Shown: piece by piece, positions 1 through 6,937 of the stretch
Layout of the letters: each line of letters starts with the position of its first letter
Numbering within the stretch: the first letter of the stretch is position 1
From: Coleofasciculus sp. S288
Lineage (GTDB): Bacteria; Cyanobacteriota; Cyanobacteriia; Cyanobacteriales; Coleofasciculaceae
Direction: 5' to 3'
Assembly (NCBI GenBank): GCA_020216575.1
Contig: JAIUYC010000031.1
Coordinates: forward strand, 1 to 11,470
Length of the DNA stretch: 11,470 bases
The notes under the pieces: generated by a model
What the model saw: the letters and a program-made list of their open reading frames with translations, nothing else
What the model was told of the DNA's origin: nothing
The model's database searches: none
Program-made: the position numbers and the translations under genes

Positions 1-193
1 AGTCCCAATCCGCCTGGGTTTCCTCGTTGACATTGCGATCGCAAAACCGAATCTCCCAAGTTTCGGGCAGCAGGGCAGCAACCGTAATAATTCCCAAGGG
101 TGGAATAAATGCCTTAACTCCAGCCATTTCCATAAATCGGTCGTAAGACCAAAAGGACTGGGGAAAACGGGGGTAGAGCAATAGTGCTTTCAT
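1..193 (-). CDS. B12-binding radical SAM protein, N-terminal part (runs off left edge)
   Basis: The minus strand reads open from an ATG at 193-191 to the window edge, giving 64 codons. The protein starts MKALLLYPRFPQSFWSYDRF and continues with a PPLGIITVAALLP segment and then an F-C-D-R-N stretch. This is the N-terminal signature of cobalamin-binding-domain radical SAM proteins: a Rossmann-like B12 domain comes first and the CxxxCxxC radical SAM core follows later. The radical SAM core lies outside the window, so the substrate cannot be assigned; hopanoid methylases such as HpnP belong to the same broad group, but so do many uncharacterised members. A modest GAG lies upstream of the start. 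The gene is codirectional with the oxygenase gene to its right, 178 bp away, with a hairpin in between, so separate transcription is plausible. Confidence 0.75.
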   Translation of the reverse strand, partial: MKALLLYPRFPQSFWSYDRFMEMAGVKAFIPPLGIITVAALLPETWEIRFCDRNVNEETQADWD

Positions 194-290
194 GATTTCA
201 GCTCTCATAAGAGATTGCTCTACATTTAAGGTTTGGGGTCTCTGGAGTCAATCCTCCTACTGAAAGATTTTAGGCTGAGAACTTAAATAA

Positions 291-313
291 CCTGCTCTCT
301 TCTAGAAAGCGGG
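291..313 (-). terminator. Possible terminator hairpin after the oxygenase gene
   Basis: Arms at 291-300 (CCTGCTCTCT) and 304-313 (AGAAAGCGGG) pair over ten positions with one wobble and one mismatch around a three-base loop. On the minus strand the hairpin is followed by a T-rich stretch (TTATTT). It lies about 60 bp beyond the oxygenase stop codon. The T-run is short, so efficiency is uncertain. Confidence 0.4.
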
Positions 314-371
314 CTACTTAAAAAACGGTAAAGAAAGACGCGATCGCTTAGTTTTCGATTCAAAGCAAATA

Positions 372-1067
372 CTAAGCAGCAGCAAGACCGTAAGCTGACA
401 TTCTCATGATGTCGCGAGTGGTGAAGCCGATATTGCTCAAGGCTTCACCGTAGGCAATCATGAAGTCTTCAACGAGCGCATCTTTTTCCATTCCCAGATT
501 ATGAGCATCGTCTGCCACATCGTTAAGCATCCGCCAAACTAGGGGGAGGTTCTGACGGTTGGCTTCTTCGAGTTCGGCTTTGGACGCTTCAAAGTGGTCT
601 TTGAGCCAAACTTCCCCGAAGTTGAGGTGAGTGTACTCGTCTTTCACCACACCTTCGGTGATTTTCCGAGCAAAGGGGTCGGCAACGGGGATGTAGATGT
701 TGTAGGCGGCGATCGCAAAACATTCGATAATTAGCGATTGAATCAGCAAGCAAGTCACCACATTACCCGTTGCTGCTGCCTTCTGGAAGTTGCCGTGCAG
801 GCCGCTAAAGAACGTCCTGGCAAAGTCCATATCTGGCGTGACGCTCAAGTTTCGACCGCAGGATTGAAACCCCTTCATATGGCGGTTCTCCATCTTTGAG
901 AGGCGAATCAGTTCCTCTTTGTGGTCTGGCAGCAGTTCAGCCAGTTTAAGGTAATTGTCGTGAGCTTCCTGTTCGCCTTCAATCACGATCGCATTGATGC
1001 GGCTATAGGCGTCCTTGTAGGATTCACTCTGAAAATCAAGCTCTGAGCTGACTGAGAGCTGCTGCAT
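372..1067 (-). CDS. ado: Aldehyde-deformylating oxygenase (cyanobacterial alkane synthesis)
   Basis: The product is a soluble ferritin-like diiron enzyme that converts fatty aldehydes to alkanes one carbon shorter plus formate, using O2 and reductant. The first ATG of the open frame (1091) would give 239 residues. The ATG at 1067 gives 231, the usual family length, and has AGGAGA about ten bases upstream, so it is preferred. In 231-residue numbering all six diiron ligands are present: E32, E60, H63 (MENRH), E115, E144 and H147 (DEYTH). The conserved Cys at 70 is also there, and the C-terminus MRMSAYGLA is typical. In most cyanobacteria this gene lies next to acyl-ACP reductase, which supplies the aldehyde. 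Here the downstream neighbour is a radical SAM gene and the upstream neighbour is a divergent ABC permease, so the reductase must lie elsewhere. Confidence 0.97.
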   Translation of the reverse strand: MQQLSVSSELDFQSESYKDAYSRINAIVIEGEQEAHDNYLKLAELLPDHKEELIRLSKMENRHMKGFQSCGRNLSVTPDMDFARTFFSGLHGNFQKAAATGNVVTCLLIQSLIIECFAIAAYNIYIPVADPFARKITEGVVKDEYTHLNFGEVWLKDHFEASKAELEEANRQNLPLVWRMLNDVADDAHNLGMEKDALVEDFMIAYGEALSNIGFTTRDIMRMSAYGLAAA

Positions 1068-1112
1068 AGGTCGATAATCTCCTGTTGGCATGAGTATGCT
1101 GGGAAAAAAGGA

Positions 1113-1144
1113 TTTGACCGAATACCTTAAGGGTGAGGGTCAAA
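1113..1144. promoter_or_regulatory. Inverted repeats in the divergent oxygenase/permease spacer
   Basis: The 168-192 bp spacer between two divergent genes holds TTTGACC at 1113-1119 and its exact reverse complement GGTCAAA at 1138-1144. The palindrome CCTTAAGG (1125-1132) sits between the arms. The position, just upstream of the oxygenase start, would suit an operator or leader structure. No clear -35/-10 pair could be defined for either gene, so this is only a candidate. Confidence 0.25.
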
Positions 1145-1259
1145 AAAGCAACTTAGACTTAATCTGCCATGATATTGGGTTACTGGTCGCTACACCATGG
1201 TTCCCTAGACAGAGAATATTCCATCAAACATTAATTAGGATAAAGTCAAATCAGTAATA

Positions 1260-2099
1260 ATGCTTAAAAATTCTCAAAAAAACTACTCTTCCTGGTTTTG
1301 GAAACCCCTAATTTTGGTTTTACTCTTGACGGGGGCAATAATGGTACTGTTGCCCTTGATCATTGTTTTCCTCACGTCCCTGGCTCCTGTAGGGGCGGTA
1401 ACGGATGGAAACATCCTGCTGACTGCCCCGACGTTGGTGAACTATCAACAGGCTTGGCAGCGCGGCAACTTTTTTTTAGCATTTGCCAACTCGACCTTTG
1501 TAGCACTTGCCGTCACCGGATTTCAGATTATCACTTCTGCCCTAGCAGGTTATGCTCTCGCACGGCTCCAATTTCGCGGACGGCAAGCTATTCTGCTAAT
1601 TGTTCTGGCAACGTTGGTAATTCCTTTTCAGATTTTAGTCGTGCCGATATTTCTGGTACTCAAGTGGGGACACTTGATCAACACCTATGGGGCGCTAATT
1701 TTACCCACAGCCGCTAATGGCTTTGGTATTTTTCTGTTGCGGCAGTATTTCCTAACCATACCCGTGGAGTTGGAAGAGGCAGCAGCACTGGATGGGGCGA
1801 ACCGATGGCAAATTCTTTCTAAGGTAATGTTGCCGTTATCTCGACCTGCGTTGGTCACGCTATTTCTGTTTACATTTATTGGGGAGTGGAACGATTTGTT
1901 TAAGCCTCTTGTTTTTACTACACGACCGGAGTTAAGGACAGTACAACTCGCTTTGGCAGAGTTTCAGGAACAATTTACGAATAACTGGCCGTTAATGATG
2001 GCGGCTGTAGTCATTGCAACCGTGCCAGTGGTGTTGCTATTTCTTTTAGGCCAACGGCAATTTATTCAAGGAATTGCGACAACGGGAATTAAGAATTAA
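1260..2099 (+). CDS. Carbohydrate-type ABC transporter permease (MalG-like)
   Basis: The product is an inner-membrane permease of the binding-protein-dependent sugar importer class. After a short N-terminus rich in Lys and Trp come about six hydrophobic spans, roughly at residues 15-40, 70-100, 107-133, 140-162, 197-218 and 245-265. The cytoplasmic EAA loop that docks onto the ATPase is clear at 172-192, with EEAAALDG followed by an Ile and an LP pair. Length (279) matches the MalG/LacG subfamily. The ATG at 1260 has only a weak, distant AGGA upstream. No second permease (MalF-like), solute-binding protein or ATPase flanks it, so its partners must be encoded elsewhere, and the sugar cannot be named. 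It is transcribed divergently from the oxygenase gene. Confidence 0.92.
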   Translation: MLKNSQKNYSSWFWKPLILVLLLTGAIMVLLPLIIVFLTSLAPVGAVTDGNILLTAPTLVNYQQAWQRGNFFLAFANSTFVALAVTGFQIITSALAGYALARLQFRGRQAILLIVLATLVIPFQILVVPIFLVLKWGHLINTYGALILPTAANGFGIFLLRQYFLTIPVELEEAAALDGANRWQILSKVMLPLSRPALVTLFLFTFIGEWNDLFKPLVFTTRPELRTVQLALAEFQEQFTNNWPLMMAAVVIATVPVVLLFLLGQRQFIQGIATTGIKN

Positions 2100-2173
2100 G
2101 CAAGTCATCGAAAGTTGGCAATGATGGAATAGGTTTAAATCTCTAAATGCTCGGTGATTGATAACCTCTATTA

Positions 2174-2207
2174 AATAGGTGCAGTCACGATCTCAATCTC
2201 ACCTATT
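2174..2207. terminator. Inverted repeat between converging genes
   Basis: AATAGGTG at 2174-2181 has an exact reverse complement CACCTATT at 2200-2207, with an 18-base loop. It lies between the end of the permease gene and the end of the Uma2 gene, which converge. There is no T-run, so a terminator role is weakly supported. Confidence 0.25.
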
Positions 2208-2223
2208 GCCCGATAAGCCTGAT

Positions 2224-2796
2224 TCACCGTCCCGCCGCCACAATCTTTGCAGCCGTCAGCTTCAAAGCAGAAAGCTGGGGCGATAGGATGGATTGATCGC
2301 TCTGGTAAACCTGTTCCTCATACAAGCCATCTACCCATTCCAGGACAGTGACTTTTTGGGCGATGGGGTCTACGATCCAATGCTCAGGAATGCGCCTTCC
2401 AGCATATTCAGTGCGCTTGTGGCGGTAATCTCGATTTTCCTGTTGAGGGCTGACCACTTCAACCAACAGTAACGGGGGTGGCATATCATGAGTAATCAAA
2501 CATTGAGCTGCCCCGTCTAATGCCATAGCTGCTTCTTCCGATAGAACCATTAAATCAGGTTGTCGTGCCGTCGCCCTGGCTCCGCTAACGGCGATTTGCG
2601 CCCCAATTCTCAAGCGGTAATAGGGAATGCCGATTTGCAGAAAAGTTGCAAACAAAAAGGAGGCAATCTGGTTATTCAAGTCACTTTCTAGTGGCATGGC
2701 AATGAGTTCCCCATTCACCAGTTCATAACGGGTGTCGGTGCCATCGTCATAGTTCAGATAGTCCTCAAGGGTCATCGGTTTAGTAGTAACAGACAT
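2224..2796 (-). CDS. Uma2 family (DUF820) PD-(D/E)XK nuclease-fold protein
   Basis: The product belongs to the Uma2/DUF820 family, which is greatly expanded in cyanobacteria and has a restriction-endonuclease-like fold; the biological role of most members is unknown. From the ATG at 2796 the protein is 190 residues. The N-terminus MTLEDYLNY and YELVNGEL are family hallmarks. The putative catalytic set is D81 (RQPDLMVL), E113 (LLLVEVVSP) and K127 (HKRTEYA), followed by the typical PEHWIVDP segment. The open frame can extend five codons to a TTG, but GAGGG lies about eight bases before the ATG, inside that extension, which decides for the ATG. The next gene upstream on this strand is the cyclase, 174 bp away. 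Many genomes carry dozens of copies of this family, so its location says little about function. Confidence 0.92.
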   Translation of the reverse strand: MSVTTKPMTLEDYLNYDDGTDTRYELVNGELIAMPLESDLNNQIASFLFATFLQIGIPYYRLRIGAQIAVSGARATARQPDLMVLSEEAAMALDGAAQCLITHDMPPPLLLVEVVSPQQENRDYRHKRTEYAGRRIPEHWIVDPIAQKVTVLEWVDGLYEEQVYQSDQSILSPQLSALKLTAAKIVAAGR

Positions 2797-2970
2797 AGCG
2801 TTTACCCTCAATAAGCTGAGCGCATATCACTCCATTCTGGGTAATCCCATGATACCTTCTTAGTTTTGTCCAATTACAGTCTGCTCATTTCAAGAGGGAG
2901 ACGCAGACGTATGCGAAAGGATTTTGCGATCGCTCCCGGATGAGATATTTTTAAATACCTACAAATTATT

Positions 2971-4596
2971 TTAGAGTTTTAATGCTGAATTTGGCAATTT
3001 TTCCCAGAGTAGACGATAGAGTTGCAAGGGATGCTCCTTACCTTTAACTAGAACAGGGTCTAGCTTTTCGAGGGGAAAGCTCTGTTCCTCAAACTTATCA
3101 AATGTGCTTTGAGAAATGAGAATCTCGCCGGCTTTAGCAACGCCGCAAATCCGACTGGTTACATTCGTAGTATCACCAATTGCAGCATATTGAATGAGTT
3201 TTTCTGAACCGATATTTCCCGCCGCCACTTTTCCAGTATTGATTCCGATGTGAATTTGAATGGGTTGCTTGCCTCGCTGTCCCCACTCCTCATTTAGACG
3301 GCAAACAGCCCATTGCATCTCAATTGCTGCCCAAACAGCTCGCCATGCATCATCGTCTTTCTGGTAGGGAGCGCCCCAAACTGCTAGCAAAGCATCTCCA
3401 ATATATTTTTCTAGAGTTCCTTCATAGGGAAATACAATCTCCTCCACCATAACTTTGAAGTACTCGTTAAGCATTTCAATGACTTGGCGCGGCTCCATGG
3501 TAGATGACATTTTGGTGAAGTCGCTAATGTCAGCAAAGAGGGCAGTAATCTCGGCCTCTACAATTTCCAAGTTGCCTTCTTCTTTAAGTTTTCTACTCAC
3601 GGTTGGAGGAAAGAAACGCTCGAGCTTGTCGCGCATCACTGCCTCTGTTTGCATTTTTTCGTAAAGGCGGGAATTTTCAATGGCGATCGCAGCTTGGTTG
3701 GCAAGAACCATCAAAAACTCTAAGTCTTCATCTGAGTAGATATCCGACCTAGACAAATTATCAACGTACAACACCCCAATCACTTCGTCTCTGGGTTTGA
3801 AGGGGACGCACATTGAGGCATGAATGGCTTGACCGAGAATAGAGTCCGAATCGCTAAACCGCTCGTCAATGCAAGCATCGGCAATTAAGATGGCATCTCC
3901 CGTGTTACGAACTAAGTTGGTATTTCGTTTGCTGTGGGGTTGGTAGTTAGGCGGGTGGCCTGAGTGCACCTTAACTGCCTTGCGTTCGAGGTAGCCGCTA
4001 AGTTCATTGACCATGAGGATTACCGCTCGGTCTACCTTCATAATCTCGAACAGGAGGTCGAGAATTTTCTCGAGCAGTCGGTTGGGTTCCTCAGGAGAGG
4101 AGAGTTCTTTGCTCACCTCCAGCAAAATTTTCAATTTATCGACGGCTCGTTGATCAGCATTCTGCTTGTGAAGCCTGAGAAGTGAGCCTCCTGTCTTAGT
4201 GTCAGCCAGTAAGTCCTGCATCGCAATCCGAGTCGGCTGGGGCGAGACTTGCTTGACAATCGATATCTGTGAATCGTCATCGCAGGGGAGTTGTTGCCTG
4301 TAACTTCCGAGTTCTTTAACAAATTGAAAAATTACGCCCCCACAGCGAATCCAGTCCCCATCCTTGAGCTCGCATTGCTCAATTTTGACCTCATTCACAA
4401 AGGTGCTATTTTTACTCTGTAAATCCCTGATAGTCATCCGTTCCGAGGCGATCGCAATCTCAGCATGGTGACGGGAAATACTGCTATCCGTCAAAACAAT
4501 GCTGTTGTCTGCTTCTCGTCCGATGGTGTTTGTACCAAGCCTCAATTCATAGATTTTTTCGTCAGGAGTCTCAGGCTCGGAGATTAAATACGGCAC
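2971..4596 (-). CDS. FHA-GAF-class III nucleotidyl cyclase (adenylate cyclase type)
   Basis: The product is a signalling protein of 541 residues that probably makes cAMP. It starts at a GTG (4596-4594) with GAGGG six bases upstream. An FHA phosphothreonine-binding domain covers about 1-95, with GR at 26-27, SRHH at 41-44 and N63/N68. A GAF domain covers about 165-310 (VPFKPRDEVIGVLYVDN). A coiled signalling linker (310-340) leads to the cyclase domain at about 345-530. The metal-binding aspartates are D356 (FADISDF) and D401 (YIGDALLAVWG). K397 is the base-contacting lysine, and N478 and R482 are the transition-state residues. The usual Asp/Thr partner of the lysine, seven residues before N478, is Ala471 here. 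The protein has no membrane span, so it should be cytoplasmic. The input is presumably a phosphorylated partner (FHA) and a small ligand or chromophore (GAF); the ligand is unknown. Confidence 0.93.
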   Translation of the reverse strand: MPYLISEPETPDEKIYELRLGTNTIGREADNSIVLTDSSISRHHAEIAIASERMTIRDLQSKNSTFVNEVKIEQCELKDGDWIRCGGVIFQFVKELGSYRQQLPCDDDSQISIVKQVSPQPTRIAMQDLLADTKTGGSLLRLHKQNADQRAVDKLKILLEVSKELSSPEEPNRLLEKILDLLFEIMKVDRAVILMVNELSGYLERKAVKVHSGHPPNYQPHSKRNTNLVRNTGDAILIADACIDERFSDSDSILGQAIHASMCVPFKPRDEVIGVLYVDNLSRSDIYSDEDLEFLMVLANQAAIAIENSRLYEKMQTEAVMRDKLERFFPPTVSRKLKEEGNLEIVEAEITALFADISDFTKMSSTMEPRQVIEMLNEYFKVMVEEIVFPYEGTLEKYIGDALLAVWGAPYQKDDDAWRAVWAAIEMQWAVCRLNEEWGQRGKQPIQIHIGINTGKVAAGNIGSEKLIQYAAIGDTTNVTSRICGVAKAGEILISQSTFDKFEEQSFPLEKLDPVLVKGKEHPLQLYRLLWEKLPNSALKL

Positions 4597-4770
4597 GCGC
4601 CACCCTCAAACCTAGTGTCTTTCCTATAGTTTGGCACTCCCACACCTAAAAGCGCTTCTGTGGGTTATTGGCTAAACATTAGCGGATTGTAAGCGAGGGT
4701 AGCGACGTTAGTTAAAGGTTGCCAGTGGATGAATATTGATGCAGGCTGCGACTCCATTACGTTCTCATCG

Positions 4771-5124
4771 TCAAGATAACCAGGTTACCGCAATAGTGGA
4801 TAAAACTTTGAGGTAGCGAACCATGCTTGGCGGAGCAGTAATTGCCCACACATTGATGCCGATGCAGGTACTACCTAAGCATAACAAGATGTAAGTGGGA
4901 GCCATGACGACCCCAATCGCCCACCAAGTAAACACATGAAGTATCATGACCAACGCTGGGATGCAGGCTAGTAGGGCGGCTTGTCGCACTTGAGCCTGAG
5001 GGCGGCGCAGTCCCGTGAAAACGATTGTCTGCAAGGTACACAGTAGGTTGGCGGGAACTAAAAACGCACAGATGGCAATACAGTTGGCGCGGGAAAACTC
5101 AAATAAGGGGTTTAAGTCGAACAT
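4771..5124 (-). CDS. Small multi-span membrane protein of unknown function
   Basis: The product is a 117-residue, strongly hydrophobic protein with about three membrane spans, roughly 14-37, 48-66 and 68-93, and basic residues (GLRRPQAQVRQ, 39-47) in the first loop. The start MFDLNPLFEFSRANC and the segment LVPANLLCTLQT look like a family of conserved hypothetical cyanobacterial proteins, from memory only. The ATG at 5124 has a weak GGA about seven bases upstream. It is codirectional with the cyclase, but the 174-bp gap contains no obvious link. No catalytic motif is visible and no function can be given. Confidence 0.7.
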   Translation of the reverse strand: MFDLNPLFEFSRANCIAICAFLVPANLLCTLQTIVFTGLRRPQAQVRQAALLACIPALVMILHVFTWWAIGVVMAPTYILLCLGSTCIGINVWAITAPPSMVRYLKVLSTIAVTWLS

Positions 5125-5212
5125 TCAGTAATCCGGATAAGTATATTTGCCAGTGTATATCCCTGGCCAACATCTGCTGAAGCGATCGCCCTTTTTGCCG
5201 CCAACAGAGGTC

Positions 5213-5303
5213 AGGACTTACGCAAAGAAAGTCTCTCAAGCATCAATGGTAGGGGCATGGCATGCCATGCCCCTACCCGATGTGGTATCTGTGCGTAAGT
5301 CCT
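5213..5303. mobile_element. Miniature inverted-repeat element with perfect internal palindrome
   Basis: A 91-bp unit begins with AGGACTTACGCA (5213-5224) and ends with its exact reverse complement TGCGTAAGTCCT (5292-5303); the match extends two more bases outward (TC/GA). Its centre is a perfect 30-bp palindrome at 5248-5277 built on GGCATGCC. The flanks are GAGGTC on the left and GAGGTG on the right, which suggests a five-base target duplication, although part of it overlaps the extended terminal repeat. There is no room for a transposase, so it would be moved by a full-length relative elsewhere. It lies just beyond the stop of the 52-residue gene and upstream of the 117-residue membrane protein gene. 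There it could end transcription or form a stable mRNA hairpin. Confidence 0.7.
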
Positions 5304-5376
5304 GAGGTGTAGTGTTCCTCGCCAGCATGCCACAGGTGAGTCCTCCGGAGAGAGGCGAGAGCGATCGTTTTTTTCC

Positions 5377-5535
5377 TTAGTCCTCCTGTTTGCTGAGTTC
5401 AATGTCACAGGCTTCTGTGAAAGCCCAATCAGCGTCGTCTTGATGCCTATTAGTCTTCGGTTTTGACCTGCGTTCGCTGGTGGAAAAGCTAAGAAATGCG
5501 GAAAACCCAAGAACGAAAATAGCGATAAGTTCCAT
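5377..5535 (-). CDS. Small single-span membrane protein, 52 residues
   Basis: This gene is easily missed because of its size. The minus strand reads from ATG at 5535-5533 to TAA at 5379-5377. The GAGG in TTGAGGCAAAACAATG is seven bases before the start, which is good ribosome-binding-site spacing. The product begins MELIAIFVLGFSAFLSF, a single hydrophobic span (residues 2-18). A basic stretch with ERRSKPKTNR (21-30) follows, then an acidic tail ending in KQED with one Cys (43). This layout suggests a small membrane-anchored protein with a cytoplasmic tail. No family was recognised. A competing longer open frame over the same bases lacks a ribosome binding site and protein-like composition and runs through the miniature element, so it was rejected. 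Confidence 0.6.
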   Translation of the reverse strand: MELIAIFVLGFSAFLSFSTSERRSKPKTNRHQDDADWAFTEACDIELSKQED

Positions 5536-5710
5536 TGTTTTGCCTCAACGGTTAATACTACAACTAGGGAAAGGTTATGGGCATTGTTGAGTTGTTTGGA
5601 GGCGCAACAGGCAATTCTAACTAGTGAGTGTCCATTGCGTGGTAGGCAAGCCCCTTTTTTGCTATGACTATGAACTATGTAGCTTGTTTCTCGCGTGACG
5701 TGTTTGCGTT

Positions 5711-5779
5711 AGCGAAGCGAGACGAAGTCCAGCATGGTGAGCGAAGCGAGGCAAAGCGATAGCGGGCGCAGCGATAGCG
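5711..5779. repeat. Cluster of AGCGAAGCGA / AGCGATAGCG direct repeats
   Basis: AGCGAAGCGA occurs at 5711-5720 and 5740-5749, and AGCGATAGCG at 5755-5764 and 5770-5779, in one 70-bp stretch. Short elements of this composition are common dispersed repeats in cyanobacterial spacers. Whether they are mobile, structural or regulatory is not known from this sequence. Confidence 0.6.
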
Positions 5780-6023
5780 AGCAGCTTTCCTCCTATCCCT
5801 GGGAGCTGGACATCCCTGCCGCCCCTGGTAACTGTCTCTCAAGAACAAGGGAAGGGGGAGATTTTAGCGGGTCACTTATTTTCACGGCGCTGCATTAGTT
5901 TTTTCAGATGACAGTCGATTTGATGAGTGGAGATAATTGTTGAGTGTGAAATCTGTCTGTTACAACCTACGGATGTGAATCTTGCCATCTGGATGCTTCA
6001 TCACAACTTCGATTAAACTTCAT

Positions 6024-6105
6024 GCCTTCTTTAAAATAAAACATTAACAGTATTCAAGAAGGCAAGTCCCTCAATAGCTCATTACTTACCCACCCGCTTG
6101 CCTTC
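6024..6105. repeat. Three-arm inverted repeat
   Basis: GCCTTCTT (6024-6031) is the exact reverse complement of AAGAAGGC (6056-6063). The overlapping GAAGGCAAG (6058-6066) is the exact reverse complement of CTTGCCTTC (6097-6105). The middle arm can therefore pair with either side but not both. No gene start or T-run directly follows, so a switching role is speculative. Confidence 0.4.
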
Positions 6106-6129
6106 AGGCCAATAGACATTCAGAGGTGA

Positions 6130-6247
6130 TATAGCGTTTCCAAGGAGGGGTGAGGTACACCCTAATTGCATTTACTATGCCCTATGCCCTATGCCCTATG
6201 CTCTAAAACTAGCAACTCTGTGCCTCACTAGATTGAGAACCGCTATA
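6130..6247. mobile_element. Miniature inverted-repeat element with internal heptamers
   Basis: The left end TATAGCGTTTC (6130-6140) and the right end, read in reverse complement as TATAGCGGTTC, match with one difference. The similarity continues imperfectly to a GTGAGG(T/C)ACA block about 20 bases inside each end. The unit is 118 bp, has no coding capacity and carries four tandem heptamers. This matches the architecture of non-autonomous elements in cyanobacterial spacers. A clear target duplication was not seen (GAT lies near both sides). Confidence 0.5.
6175..6202. repeat. Four tandem heptamers (CTATGCC)
   Basis: Three perfect copies of CTATGCC and a fourth ending in T (CTATGCT) are joined head to tail at 6175-6202. 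Seven-base tandem repeats of this sort are well known in cyanobacterial genomes and vary in copy number between strains. This block is nested in the miniature element at 6130-6247. Confidence 0.85.
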
Positions 6248-6359
6248 GATTTCACTAAAACTTTCCCAAGATGTGCCTGTTGAGAAGAATTGCTGTTGAA
6301 ATTCTTATAAAGACTAGTCGTATTGACCTCTTCATAAATCCTCTCTCAGCAGCAAAAAA

Positions 6360-6749
6360 ATGACAATGAATTATCCAATCCTCGAAACCCAACTGCGACT
6401 GATTAGAGCCTTGCAGAAAGGATATGTTGAAGCGCTTGAAGCAGGAGACTGGCAAGCAGCAGATTACCGATGCAACCACCTGCACAAGTTGTGTGAAGGA
6501 TTGCACCATCTCAGTCAATTGTTGGATAGGGGAAGCGTGCCGGACGGTGTGACCCAAAAGAGCGCTAATGTTAAGAGCTGGGTCAGCAGTATTCATTCTA
6601 CAACTCCGACGCAGTCCCAAGCTCTTGCTCCTGTCGATAAGTCTGTAGTTTCGCCGCCGGCTCCAGAAACAACATCAGAGTTGATGCCCTATACGTGGGA
6701 TGGCGACATGCAAAATGTTAAACCCCATCCTATTGATGAGGTTTGGTAA
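6360..6749 (+). CDS. Hypothetical protein, helical N-terminus and Pro/Ser/Thr-rich tail
   Basis: The product is up to 129 residues. The first 60 residues look like paired amphipathic helices (LETQLRLIRALQKGYVEALE, then a segment rich in His, Cys and Leu). They are followed by a low-complexity Ser/Thr/Pro/Gln region (about 62-108) and a short tail with YTWDGDMQN. Starts are possible at 6360 or, two codons later, at 6366; neither has a recognisable ribosome binding site, being preceded by an A-run. Base use in the N-terminal half supports coding in this frame rather than the opposite-strand frame. It is followed 247 bp later by a codirectional response regulator. No family was recognised, and a role next to the regulator is only suggested by position. 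Confidence 0.55.
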   Translation: MTMNYPILETQLRLIRALQKGYVEALEAGDWQAADYRCNHLHKLCEGLHHLSQLLDRGSVPDGVTQKSANVKSWVSSIHSTTPTQSQALAPVDKSVVSPPAPETTSELMPYTWDGDMQNVKPHPIDEVW

Positions 6750-6937
6750 CGCTTTTACATAGCAGCGATCGCTGACTGAAAACAAGAACTGACTAAGTTT
6801 GAGAAGCTCGCTCGGTGTAACGGGGAGGAGGAGTAATAGATACTTAAATCATTAGATCAACGCGCTCATCTCTACGTTTTCCGACTTTCTTCTCTTCTTG
6901 AATCCTCGAATGAGTTCCCTCACTACGTCAGTTTTAG

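Larger units (their letters stand above)
5536..6359. other. 824-bp spacer without a convincing gene
   Basis: No open frame with a ribosome binding site and protein-like composition was found on either strand. The spacer holds a repeat cluster (5711-5779), a three-arm inverted repeat (6024-6105) and a second miniature element with heptamers (6130-6247). On the minus strand a very short open stretch near 5970-6025 ends in a Lys-His-Pro-Asp-Gly-Lys run but has stops upstream and no start signal. The spacer looks like accumulated repeats and perhaps gene debris. Confidence 0.55.

Noticed and set aside
1298..1717. 139-residue plus-strand open frame inside the permease gene
   Set aside because: Shadow frame of the permease, rich in Cys, Ser and His, with no start signal.
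5211..5510. 99-residue minus-strand open frame
   Set aside because: It has no ribosome binding site, has remnant-like composition, passes through the miniature element and overlaps the better-supported 52-residue gene in another frame.
5577..5624. 15-codon plus-strand frame with a purine-rich GGGAAAGG stretch before its ATG
   Set aside because: Too short and without recognisable composition; the upstream purines are likely coincidental.
6175..6202. Tandem repeats considered as a CRISPR array
   Set aside because: Units are seven bases with no spacers; no cas genes in the window.
6255..6620. 121-residue minus-strand open frame
   Set aside because: Opposite to the hypothetical gene at 6360-6749, whose frame has more protein-like composition; no ribosome binding site.
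6815..6840. GGGGAGGAGGAG stretch resembling a ribosome binding site
   Set aside because: No start codon at useful spacing with an open frame behind it; stops follow at once.
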